A stretch of 64,000 bases of DNA from Chelonoidis abingdonii (taxonomy: Eukaryota > Chordata > Testudines > Testudinidae). Shown here piece after piece: positions 23,927 through 34,379 of the stretch. The notes below the pieces were generated by a model. The model saw only the letters and a list, made by a program, of their open reading frames with translations, made no database searches and had not been told where the DNA came from. Both the position numbers and the translations under genes were made by a program. Numbering within the stretch: position 1 is the first letter of the stretch; each line of letters begins with the position of its first letter. The stretch covers positions 141,628,997 to 141,692,996 of the forward strand of contig NC_133772.1 of NCBI RefSeq assembly GCF_003597395.2, in the 5' to 3' direction.

Positions 23927-24039
23927 TATCCCCCGCCCCTCCTGACTTCACACCAAGCGGGGTTGGGCTAACCATCGGGACGGACGGCGTTGTTGGCGTG
24001 ACTCGGAGGCGCACGGCAGCGTTGCCGTGTTGGCTTTCC

Positions 24040-24640
24040 AGCCCTATGCTGGACCGAAGAATAGGATGGAAAGGTCTGCAAAGAGGCAGGAACCTACCTG
24101 TTCACTCTCGCGTTTCCTTTCCTCTGTTTTCCTAGGCATCCACTGGAGCGGGGCATGCCAGCAGTCAACAAGCAGGGTCAAACCGCCGCATTCTAGGAGT
24201 ATGTAGCCACCGGAAGAGGTCTCCATAGCCCATTTTTGCCAGACATTCCTTTCACACAGCGTTTTTTCTGTCCCTCGGCCGGGCACGGAAGCTTCTGGTG
24301 AGGTACCAGATGGGGTGTTCCTCCTTTGTTTGCTTTCGCCGCCTTAACCATCTGAGGAACGCCTAAAGACGGCACTGAGGTCCCAATAAACCTCACGCGA
24401 GGCGTCCGTCTGCAGGTCATGGGTGCAAATGTCCTTCCTCGAAGTCTGGGGCCATGAAGTTACCGGCATGCACGCCAGTGGTGTCCGGCAAGATCTGGCA
24501 CCCCCAAATGGCTGCTTCCGCCCGATCTGGTCCTTCACTATCCCTCCAGCGCCCGAGCTAGTTATCAGACTCCGTTCAATGGTCCCCTGGTTGTACAACG
24601 CCCATTTAATACAGGCCCTAAATACATCAGTTCTATTCAA
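24040..24640 (-). pseudogene. Ty3/Gypsy reverse transcriptase/RNase H fragment, frameshifted
   Basis: In shifting minus-strand frames I read the Gypsy RNase H hallmarks in order: LQTDAS (about 24410), then a WAMET segment (24230), HAPLQWM (about 24154-24134), and QHGNA close to 24020. These match the usual TDAS...G.VLSQ, EKE.LAI.WA, TDH.PLQWM and HGNADALSR positions of this family. The frame changes between motifs, by mutation or by read errors. The last motif lies only about 80 bp before the polypurine tract and LTR. No integrase therefore follows RNase H, as it does in standard Gypsy elements. Confidence 0.6.
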
Positions 24641-26457
24641 CCCCCTCGCTTCTTGCCATCGTTTCCACGGAGGAATTCTTCTATGCTAGAAGACGCTCCA
24701 TTGTTTTGTGAAAAATGATTCGTTTCTTGGATATTATGTGTGTGCACAATAACAAATGAAGACGTATATTCGTCTCTTTCCTCTTCGCCATCTGGTGTGC
24801 TGAGATGAGATGATGTAGTGAGTTTTTTTCCAACTATGTATATTATCATAAATCATTTGTTAACAGCGTCTTCTGTAGGCCACAATATGGCGTGGCTGTA
24901 CAGTGGTCTTTTCGGATCTGGAGGCTGGCAGAAGCGTGAATAGCATTAATGTAGGGATTCTGAGGATTAATAGCTTGTGGACGCGTGGCTTCTCATGTCC
25001 CATGCGATGCTGGTCTTTTCAGTGACTTGTAATTAAGACAGTGCTAGAGATTATCTTGATAACGTAATAATTTGTTCTTTTGCGATTTGGGATTGAAAAG
25101 TGGCTGAAGTGGACGTGTAGTCTCTACTTTTACCCTGTGGTTGTTTTTGAATTTGGGAGTCAGGTTTCTGCATAATAATCTACATAATAAGTTATTTTCA
25201 CTGATAGGGGCACTCACTCTATTCCAGTGTTGTATTAGTGCTTGTGTTATTGCCTCCACTCTTGTATTTCTCCTTTTCTGGTTTTTTACTGTGGACATAT
25301 TTGTTGATAAGGAATACTATTACATTCGTTGCAGCACTGTCCTTTGTATCTGTTTGTATGAATTATCATCTCTCTGATAATGGATTGGAGACATTGCAAC
25401 ACCATGTAAGGTAAATGGTTTTTTTTTGGTTACGGCAGCTGTGATCTATGCCGCGAGCTTATTTTGTTATTCGGTCTTTCAGCGTATTAGAAGTCTATGT
25501 ACGGCTATTATTCATGTAGGGAGCTGCGTGAGATCCTTACATCTCAGGGATTGGCAGCTTCATCTGATCTGCCACAAGGACGGCCGTTAAGGCCCAGATG
25601 TAAAGTATTGAGTTGCCTTTGCATTGAAATTGTGGGGACTAGGCATGTATTACTTTAAAATCTGGCTCATGTAGAGCTGGTTTGCTTTCCGCTACCGCGC
25701 CGTCCCCACACGACGACTGTCTAAAGCACCCTGGTGCCTCTTCCTTGTTATTGTTGTCCCAGGTTATGTTGCTCGTGCTCGATTTCCTCAGCTCCTTTGC
25801 TGACAGAAGTGGCTGGCAGGTCTTTACCGTCTTTTATGTTTGTGATTGAGAGACAGATCGGTGTGAATACAAATGTGTGAAGTGAGCGCCCTGAACCTAC
25901 CCCAGAGAAGAGAAAGCGCGAGACCCAGAGAACAGTACCGGCAATTTGCCACACAGCCTAGCAAAAATACCCTGCAATACTGCTTATATACCTTCCCATT
26001 CTATGAACTTCTAGTTGCTCACAAAGAAGTGTTCCACTGAAATGGACCAGTTCTTCCTCACAAGACAAGCTGGTCAGACTTCTGTGTGTCTGGACATATT
26101 TGCTTGTTTTTATTGTGATTTTTTTTATTCTTGTTGGCACTGCAGCATTAACAGCACTATAGTACAGTGATCTCAGATTGTATTCTGCTTCACCCGTTCA
26201 CAGAATCATTCACCTGTTTCTAACTACAGAACCAAATTCTGCAATCAGTAACACCTGTGCAACCCTACTGAAGACAGCCAACTAAATCAGTCCCACACAA
26301 CTGTTGTTACTGATGATAATTCATGGAATTTATCCAGATGATCCCATTACCCAGGGTTTTCAAAATCCAAAGCAGTGGTACCTTAACTATTTCACTCCTG
26401 ATGGTGTTAGGAATAAATCAATGGGAACACAGCACTCCCATCTGATAAAAGATTGAC
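24641..26457. other. Intergenic or error-rich sequence, nothing recognised
   Basis: About 1.8 kb. The first part (to about 25.95 kb) has the texture of uncorrected reads and the second part looks clean. Neither shows a gene. Hydrophobic short frames (25141-25377, 25958-26140) are low-complexity AT-rich translation. Confidence 0.4.
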
Positions 26458-26530
26458 AGAATCATAGAATCATACAATATTAGGGTTGGAAGAGACCTCA
26501 GGAGGTCATCTAGTCCAACCCCCTGCTCAA
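26458..26530 (-). mobile_element. CR1 LINE 3' tail, minus strand
   Basis: 'agaatcatagaatcatacaa' followed by 'tattagggttggaagagacc' and 'tcaggaggtcatctagtcca' is the exact complement of the common CR1 tail. It occurs in direct orientation at 28750-28826 and 34217-34293. Confidence 0.9.
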
Positions 26531-26789
26531 AGCAGAACCAATACCAACTAAATCATCACATTCATGCAGCACTGTGTGTCCCTTCTTCCACATGCCCCAC
26601 ATGATCTGGCCACATATGTCAGCATTTCTTCTGCTGGATACAAAAGTTTACAAAATGTATTTAAAAATGTAAATTTTAAAAATGTACAAAAAAATCTTAA
26701 CTTTAAATGAACAAAAAAGTACTGTGTATTTTTTAAATGCCTACACAGCCTCTTCTCCCCAAACAGCAATAAGATCCACCACCTACTGG

Positions 26790-27202
26790 AGCATGTTTGC
26801 AGCTTTGAGTCTCCATTATCAGCTGTGCTGGTGAGCTCTCCATGCTGATCAAACATGAAATGAAAATTCAAAAGTTCCTGGGGCTTTAACAGGGAACCAG
26901 CTGTTTGGCTGATGTGCAGGGGAGTTGAAAGTGCTCTCCAGAACAGTCACAGTGAAGCACTGTGGGACACCTCCTGGCGGCCAATTCATTCGAATTACAC
27001 AACACAGTGTCTACATTATTTCCATGTTGATCCGTGGATGTTGAATCAAGAAATACACCTCTTGCGGAGGTGTAGGACAGAAGTTGACTTTACAGGCAAC
27101 TTAAGTCAGCAGAAGGGACTCGGTAGTATAGACAGATACATTATTAAATCAGCTTAACATGGGTTAAGTTGACCTAAATTTGTAGTGTAGATCAGGCCTA
27201 AG
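26790..27202 (+). mobile_element. Harbinger-type element, right end
   Basis: The text 'gtgagctctccatgctgatc', 'tgaagcactgtgggacac' and the terminal 'tttgtagtgtagatcaggcc' matches the non-autonomous Harbinger (PIF) ends that I know from turtles. The complement of the same kind of end, 'gtagtgtaggtatggcc', closes the larger element at about 31990. Only one terminus is clear, so the left limit is approximate. Confidence 0.5.
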
Positions 27203-27205
27203 ATT

Positions 27206-27529
27206 GTTAAGAATGTTTTGTTGATAAATAGTTTTTCTGAAGTTAGGAGAAGTGATGACTTTGTAAGGGTCACTATGAGCTATGTGTTTTGTAAAAATTG
27301 GTTATAAAAAGACTAGATAATAGAATGTACTTTGGAGCAATTCTATGAAGCTATCCTGATAAACTTTTTCCTGACACCATATTTCCCGGTGAGGAAGAAC
27401 CTGGCCATCACTGCTGCTGATTACTCAATACCATCTCAGATTTTAGGTAATTATTTGGGATTATTTAAACCTATGGTTTATGTTTGTGTGTGCTTAAATC
27501 TAATATATAGTACTTTTAAATAAGAGCAT
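27206..27529 (+). mobile_element. Possible LTR remnant
   Basis: Begins TGTTAAGAATG. It holds a TATA-like 'ttataaaaag' (about 27302-27311) and a nearby 'gataaact' with 'tttttcctgac'. It sits between the Harbinger end and a CR1. The arrangement suits a short LTR but no terminal duplication was found. Confidence 0.3.
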
Positions 27530-28826
27530 GCTTATTTGTATCAGGAACAGTCAACATGGATTCATCAAGGGCAAGTCATGCCTGACCAACCTGATTGCCT
27601 TCTATGATGAGATAAACTGCTCTGTAAGAATATGGGGACGCGGCAGATGTGATGAATATCTGGACTTTAGCAAAGCTTTTGATATGGTTCCCCAGTATTC
27701 TTGCCACAACAGTTAAAGACAGTATGATTGGATGAAATGGAACTTATAAAGGTGGATAGAAAGCTGGGTAGAGTTGTTTGGATTGCAACGAATATGATCA
27801 AGGGCTCCATGTCTAGCTTGGCAGCCGGTAACACAGCGGAGTGGCCCAGAGGTCGGATCCTGGGCGCAGTTTGTTCAAACATCTTATTAATGATCTGGAT
27901 GAGGGATGGATTGCAACCTCAGCCAGTTTACATATGACACTAAGCTGGCGGAGAGGTACATACAACCTGGAGAGTAGGAATAGGTCCAGAGTGACTCTAG
28001 ACAATTTAGAGGATTGGCCTAAAAAGAAATCTGATGAGGTTCACACAAGGACAGTGCCGGAGTCCTCCCGTAGGACAGAAGAATCCGATGCATGCCAGAG
28101 GCTTGAGGAACTGACTGGCTAAGCAGAAGTTCTGCAGAATACGATCTGGGGATTACAGATGGACGAGAAGCAGGACTATGTAGTCAGCAAGTGCCCTTGT
28201 TGCGAGAAAGCTAATGGCATATTGGACTGCATTAGAGGAACATTGCCAGAAGACCACGGGAATGATTAATGCCCCCATTTGGCACTGGTGAGCCACATTG
28301 AGTATGCATCCAGTTTGGGTCGCCCGCCAACGTTACAGAAAATGTGAACAAATTGGGAGAAGATCCAAGCGAGAGGGCCAATGAATGATTAGGAGGTCTG
28401 GGGCACATGACTTAATGAGGAGACAGTCTGATGGAAGCTGGGCTTATTTAAGTCTGCAATAAAGAAAAGTGAGGGGGGGAATTTAAAAACAGCCTTGCAA
28501 CTACCTGAAGGAGGGTTCCAAAGAGGATGGAGCTGGCTGTTTCCGGTGGTGGTAGATGACAGAACAAGGAGCAAAGTCTCAAGTTGCAGTGGGGCAAAGT
28601 CAAGGTGGATTAATTAGGAAAAACTATTTGGCTAGGGGGTGGTAAGCAGCTGGAATGGGTTACCTAGGGAGTGGGTGGAATCTCCTTCCTTAGAGGTTTT
28701 TAAGGCCCAGCTTGACAAAGCCCTCACTGGGATGATTTAATTGGGGTTGGTCCTGCTTTGAGCAGGAGGTTGGACTAGATGACCTCCTGAGGTCTCTTCC
28801 AACCCTAATCTTCTATGAATCTTCTA
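27530..28826 (+). mobile_element. CR1 LINE, 1.3-kb 3' part including reverse-transcriptase text
   Basis: The first frame (27528-27716) carries the CR1 reverse-transcriptase motifs [13 protein letters not shown] and LDFSKAFD. Next come frameshifted remains of the C-terminal part ('NDLDEG', 'LEDW', 'KANGI' equivalents). The text then gives 'gaatgggttacctagggagt' and the tail 'ggactagatgacctcctgag', finishing at 'cttctatgaatcttctat'. The protein is broken by many frameshifts and the element cannot be active. It is 5'-truncated, as most CR1 copies are. Confidence 0.9.
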
Positions 28827-29639
28827 TATTTATGCGCATAGGTATGTCCCTGGAATCCTCCATGGAGGTCTCTAGGAAGCTTTCATGGAGGTACTCTGCA
28901 AACCTTTGCAGAAGGTTTCTGGGAAGGGCTGCCTTATCTCATCTACCATGGTAGGACACTTTCCCATACCACTCCAGTATTAACTTTGCTGGCATCATTG
29001 CAGTACACATCATTGCAACATAAGGACCAGGTCTGTACTCAGAGGCTTGAAGCATCTGCTCCCTTGACGTCTCTGTTACCCTAAGGACTGTCTCTAAGGA
29101 GAGTGATATCACATATGGTTGACTAGGGGAAACGGGGGAAGTTTTCAATGAAAGCCCTTAAACCGCAAACAATTCAACAAGTAATCCGCCCCTCTTCTGG
29201 GTTACACAACCACGCTTTCCCAAATGTGCTCTGGTTGTAGCTGGAAGAGATCACTGTGTATTGCAAGCAGCTTTGGAAAAAAATGCCGGGGTGTCTTCCT
29301 GTTTATCTTCCCCCACAACCCAGTACCGCTTTTATAAAAAACAAACTATTTGGGAGGCTTTACTCTCTGGTGCCTGTGCTCAAGCACCATCCAGGTTGCT
29401 AGGGGAAAGGGGGATTTTCTAAAGTTCCAACCTGTGCTCCGAAGAGTTTCTTCACAAAAGCAACAGCACAAGGCCTCTCACCCATGCCTCGTGGCCTTAC
29501 TCACCGTGGCTGGAGCAGCAAACCGACTCTTGCAATAGCCAGCAGTTGTGATTACGTTGTGGCTTGCAGTGAAGTGTATTGAGGGGTGTTTTTTTATTAA
29601 AAAAAAAACAACCTTGCACCAGAAAAATGTATGCACTGT

Positions 29640-30060
29640 AAAGGCTACCCTTGTGCATTGCATTCCTGGCAGCTGAAACCTTGTCCATTGGTGCATCCTC
29701 CACATCGGGACACAGACTTTCCCAGATTAGAAGGCAGAAAAAGAAGACTCGGCAGGACATGTTCAGTGGGTTAATGTGTGCCTCTGAGAGTGACAAGACG
29801 GAGCTCAAAGCATTATACTGTCCAATAACCTGCACCTGGATGGGGAGGACAGGAGAGCATGCAAGAAACAAGAGCATGCCATGCAGGAAGAGATGCTGCA
29901 GATTACGAAGGAGACGTTAGACATGTTGAGGCATCTGACTGAGGTTCAAGAAAGGCAGCCGGATGCTAGAGTTACTCTGCAGCCTATGCTGTACCTGCTG
30001 CCATCATTGCCCAGTTCTACATCCTCCTCCAACTAACATCCTATGAGGCGGAGGAGGAGG
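29640..30060 (+). pseudogene. Remnant of the Harbinger Myb/SANT-like partner gene
   Basis: The frame at 29651-29920 ends in a basic 'RRQKKKTRQDMFSGLM' segment. It resembles the part after the Myb/SANT-like domain of Harbinger-associated proteins (typically ...KKR..DMF.ELM...). The following text has the usual acidic and glutamine-rich tail in broken frames. In intact elements this protein binds DNA and helps bring the transposase to the nucleus. The N-terminal Myb domain is not readable here. Confidence 0.45.
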
Positions 30061-30429
30061 AGTTTGGTATCCCTTGAACTCAGTACCAGGGGAGGGTACA
30101 AGGACCAGCAGGCACCCATTCCCACACCTTTGATTATTATTGCAATGCATCTGTAAGCAAGCTTTCCTTGTTTCCCCCCTCACAGTGTTATCAGCCCTTT
30201 TGCCCCAAGTTATCTTACTTTGCTGTCTCTGTGTGTGTTTGTAGCATAATAAAACTTCACAGACTGTGGAGAAAAGGCTCTTTATTCATACAGCACATGG
30301 TGGTTGGTGGGGGTGGAGTTTACGGGGAGAAAATAAAATGGAGGGGGCAGTTTGGTAAGGAACAACACAGATAAGTGTCACATTATTGTGGGTCATTGAT
30401 TAAACTTGTTTTCAAAGCCTCATGGAGAT

Positions 30430-31440
30430 GCAGAGCCCCTCAGTGGGCTCCTCTTATTGTCCTGGTGTCTGGCTGCTCAAAACTGGCTGCCAAGTGATCT
30501 GCCTCAACCCCCGACCCCGGCAGAAACTTTTCTCCCTTTGTTTCACAGATATTATGGAGCACACAGCAGGCAGCAATAACAATGGGGATATTGCTTTCAC
30601 TACAGTATAACCTGGTAAGAAAACAACACCAGCAATCTTTTAAACTTCCAAAGGCACATTTAACAACCATTCCACATTTGCTGAGCCCTATGGTTGAACT
30701 GGTCCTTTCTGCTATCCAGGCTGCCTGCGTATGGCTTCATGATCCATGGGAGCAAGGGCTAGGCTGGATCTCCCAGAATCACGATTGGCAGTTCAACATC
30801 ACCAATCGTTATTTTACAGTCTGAAAAGAAAATCTTTGCTTGCAGTTTTCTGAACAAGACCTAATGATGCACACTTCACGCACCTTTCCTGACCATCCCA
30901 CGCTGATGTTGGTGAAACGGCCCCTGTGAACCACCAGCGCTTGCAACACCATTGAGAAGTACCCCTTTTGATTTATGTACTGTTTGGCAAGATGGTGTGG
31001 TGCAAGATAGGGATATGTGTTCTGTCTATCGCCCCGCCGCAGTTAGGGAACCCCATCGTATCAAAACCATCTGCTATGTCCTGCACCTTGCCGAGGGTGG
31101 CCCTGTTAATGGCCCTGCAAACTTAGATCACAACAGATCCCACAGTAGATGTACCCATTCCAAATTGATGCCCCACTGACTGGTAGCGGTCTGGCATTGC
31201 AAGCTTCCACAGAGCAATCACCACTAGCTTCTCCACTGTCAGAGCAGCTCTCATTTCAATATTGCTGCTCTTCAGGGCTGGGGAAAGCTCTTCACACAAT
31301 TCTTGGAAAGTGGCCTTAGGCATTCAAAAGATCTGCAGCCACTGCTTGTCATCCTATAGCTGCATAATGATGCTGTACCACCAGTCAGTGCTTGTTTCCC
31401 TTGCCCAGAAATGGTGCTTAACCATTTCAAGGTGATGAGT
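30430..31440 (-). pseudogene. HARBI1-like Harbinger transposase pseudogene
   Basis: Minus-strand segments correspond to the N-terminal helix-turn-helix part (KATFQELCEELSPAL, then ALWKLAMPDRYQSVG and FGMGTSTVG at 31120-31320). They also cover the DDE nuclease region (GDPA-stop-PLLPW near 30760, where the family has GDPAYPLLPW) and the C-terminal VKCAFGSLK...VLHNICE block (30490-30670). At least two in-frame stops are visible: one just before KATF and one at the tyrosine of GDPAYPL. Frameshifts separate the blocks. In active elements this enzyme cuts and pastes the transposon. This copy cannot encode it. Confidence 0.8.
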
Positions 31441-31990
31441 GACCGTCACCAGCAACTGCAAATTGCTCTGCTCTATGTCTTCCAACAGGGCTGCTTGCGT
31501 GGCATTGCATTGTTCCGTAGTAGCTGTGTAAATACTGCAGGATAAAGCATAAGATGTTTGTAATGCTCACAACAGTGTACAGCTGAGCGGGGTCGATGCT
31601 TATCATATTATGGCATCTGTGCGGGTAACCCAGGCTTATGAAAAAATGTGCAAAAAAGGCTTGTTTTTGCCATTGATTTCAAAGAGGGACGGAGGGAGGG
31701 AGGTAAGTGCATCATGAAAAGCTAACATGATCTTCCCATAACCACCCTGCCAATGTTTTGGTCCCATATGGCATTGTGAGCCCAAGCCAAAATTCCACTC
31801 GGCTATGTGCACTGTGGGATAGCTACCCACAGAGCAGTGCTCCATGCATCAATGCAAGCTCTGCTAGTGAGGATGCCCTCCGCCAATACAATGAGCACAA
31901 TGGGGACATGCAGGATCGACTTGCTTAATTCGGAGGCTCAATGTCAACTTACTTAAAGTCAAATTAACTTTGTAGTGTAGGTATGGCCTT

Positions 31991-33350
31991 AGTCATAATA
32001 AGTTTCTATATCAAAGGCACCCAAACTCAAGGTCTCCATCCACTTATTTTCTTTCAATCTCATAATTTGTTGACTCTTTTCTCGCTTCCTCCCATTCTGA
32101 TTAGCAGAAACTGCCAGCCTGCAGCTAGTATTTGACCTTGCCTCCAGAAGCCCTGCTTGTCCAAATTAACCCTTAAGTATGTGGTGTTCTATTTTATTAA
32201 TTCATGGTGGCTAAATGCACACAATATGGCTGCAATTAGCTTGACCAAATTCTGGGGTAACATTCCCCTCAATTCCAGGGTAACTATCCTATGCATCATC
32301 AATACAATAAGTTGTAGCCTGGCAAATAGCTTCAGACCAGATTTTCTGAAGGTCTCCAAAAATCTGCTGCAAAATTTGCAAGCACATTCATTTGCTTTTA
32401 CAAATGTGGTAATTGTGTGTGTCACTGCATTTGTGCTTGTGCTACTCTATTTCTGCACTCAAAATGCCCAAGTGGATGTTCACCGACTACGCTCATAGAC
32501 ACAAACACATATATCCACTCATTTAGAGAATACACTTTTGGAGGTCATTGAAAAATAAAGCTCTTAGGAAAAATGAAGTTATATGTGAATCTTTATAATA
32601 ATAAAGTGCAGTGACATCTGATGTATTAATACTTGCCACAAACTGAAATATGCTACATAAGAGCACATTATTTATTAAAATAGCTCTAAGACTTTAATTG
32701 TGGGAGCCAAGACTATTCACTTGTTCATGACCAAGGAACATTCGAAGGAATTGATCCCAGGTATTGCATAGCCTGTTTGTGCCTAATACTCTGGAGAAAT
32801 TGCCCAAGTACAGTTTATCCTCACGTAAAGATGCTGACAATGCCCGGGAGAGCTTGGATTATCTGCTGCATGCATGCCAGTACAAAATAGCCGAGAAGTG
32901 GCTGTTTTAACTTGGGTATTCACATTTTCCTCTCCATTTGTATGTTGATGCAAAGTGCTTTCTCAAGCCAGTTCTTCTATATCTCTATTTTATCTTCCAC
33001 AGCCTTTAGGGCATGTGCACTCACTTATTTCATGCCGAGGTTAGCACAGAGAAATCCTAATGGGTGAATAGCTTAGTGTAGATCTGAATGAGAGAGCTGT
33101 GACTGACAGTCCTGCACCTTTCATTTAAAGGAGGTGAAAATCTGACTCAGTTGAGACATAAATCCTTACCAACAAAGTCAGGCTCATGAGGTAGAAAAAG
33201 CTATGCAAGACTGCTGTCATTTCACTGGCTGAGTAAAATGTTATTAGGATTCCTTCATTTAGGTAACCTTTTAACTATGCATTTATCTTGCTTTTTTCCG
33301 CCTCTGCTGCATACGTCATTTGAATTGATCTGCCAGTCTAGACATACAGA
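31991..33350. other. Intergenic sequence, nothing recognised
   Basis: About 1.35 kb of AT-rich DNA. The 113-codon frame at 32157-32498 (with an antisense partner) has a hydrophobic end but no domain that I know. No RNA gene was recognised. Confidence 0.45.
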
Positions 33351-33420
33351 GCCTAATCCATTGATTGCAGTTGGCTTTGGCAGCATTTCCCTTTATTTCA
33401 ATGGAGTTTGGATTAGGCCC
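33351..33420. repeat. Short hairpin (MITE-like) repeat
   Basis: GCCTAATCCA (33351-33360) faces TGGATTAGGCC (about 33409-33419), with 'gcagttggctttggcagc' between. It is a third member of the family at 101-173 and 9623-9686. Confidence 0.6.
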
Positions 33421-34179
33421 ATTGAAATTAATAGCAAATGCAAGCTTCACTTGCAAAGCCTGTATGGTGAAAAGCAAGACTTGCCCCTTGGGACTTGCAA
33501 ATGGGACCATCTCCACAGCTTAATTGCGCCTTCTTAATGTTACTAATAAATACCCTTGTAAATTATTTCATAATATAGACAAAAGCCTTCTTACCACCCA
33601 AAAATGCTAACCTGAATGCGTGCGCTGCATAAAGAAGAGAATTATGTTCACCTAATTAAAAGACATATGAGATGGCTTCAAATCTTGCCCACCTGAACTT
33701 AGTATAAGAAGCCAAAGCCAAGTTAGAACAATTCATCATGAAAGCAAGGCTACCCTTTAAGGAGAGGGAAGGTCAAGTTCTAAGATAAATCACTCAAGAG
33801 CAGTACAGGGAAAGGCTGAGGATAAGTAATAATCAAAAGGAAATAGCTGAGAGTGTAGGAAACCTTTGGCAATTCTCATATTACAGCAACGGTTGGCAGG
33901 CAGGGGGGCTAAGTGTTTTGGGGAAGTGAAATATAAAGGTTTGTGCATGTTTTTGACAGGTGCTATTTTGTAAGTTTCACAGAGTTTAACATTTCAAAGA
34001 CTTTGAAGACAAAGATTCTGATGATATTTGTATTTGCCCTCGCTTCGTACACAAACAATCCTATAGAATGGTGTTTTGAGTTGGGCTAGTGAGAAAACAA
34101 GAATTCTGTTTCATGAAAAATTGAAGTTTTCATATTTGTTTCTGTTGAAGACTGTTGAAAAAAATTGAGGAGGGGGAGT
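33421..34179. other. Intergenic sequence, nothing recognised
   Basis: AT-rich DNA without recognisable genes or repeats. Confidence 0.4.
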
Positions 34180-34370
34180 GGGAGCCAATGGCCTGGTGGT
34201 CAGTGCTCCCCTAGAAGGTCCTCCTTTGAGCAGGGGGTTGGACTAGATGACCTCCTGAGGTCTCTTCCAACCCTACTCTTCTATGATTCTATGCATGTGA
34301 GAAACCCAGGTTTAAGTCCCTGCTCTGCCTAATTTGGCTCAGGGACTTCAATGCTGGTCTCCCACATCCC
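34180..34370 (+). repeat. tRNA-like hairpin SINE, split by a CR1 tail
   Basis: The left part holds an A-box-like 'tggcctggtggtcagtgc'. The right part holds a B-box-like 'aggtttaagtccctg' at 34308-34322. From 34298 the sequence folds on itself: 'gtgagaaacccaggtttaag' pairs with 'agggacttcaatgctggtct' plus 'cccac' (to about 34363). This is a known style of turtle repeat with tRNA promoter text in both arms. The CR1 tail at 34217-34293 is inserted between the two boxes. Confidence 0.55.
34217..34293 (+). mobile_element. CR1 LINE 3' tail inserted in a SINE
   Basis: 'ggttggactagatgacctcc' followed by 'tgaggtctcttccaacccta' and 'ctcttctatgattctatg'. Only the last 77 bp of CR1 are present, and they interrupt the tRNA-like repeat described for 34180-34370. 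Confidence 0.9.
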
Positions 34371-34379
34371 TGAAGAGTG

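Larger units (their letters stand above)
28827..31990 (-). mobile_element. Harbinger (PIF) DNA transposon, degenerate
   Basis: The stretch matches my memory of a turtle Harbinger element: 'gcgcataggtatgtccctgg' at the left and the terminal 'gtagtgtaggtatggcc' at the right. It holds a HARBI1-like transposase on the minus strand (about 30430-31440) and the remnant of a Myb-like partner gene on the plus strand (about 29640-30060), the usual convergent two-gene plan. Both genes are broken. The CR1 at 27530-28826 adjoins its left side, so the left terminus has been lost or displaced. Confidence 0.6.

Noticed and set aside
32157..32498. 113-codon plus-strand frame with a hydrophobic end
   Set aside because: AT-rich DNA readily gives hydrophobic frames; an antisense frame overlaps it and I recognise no protein.
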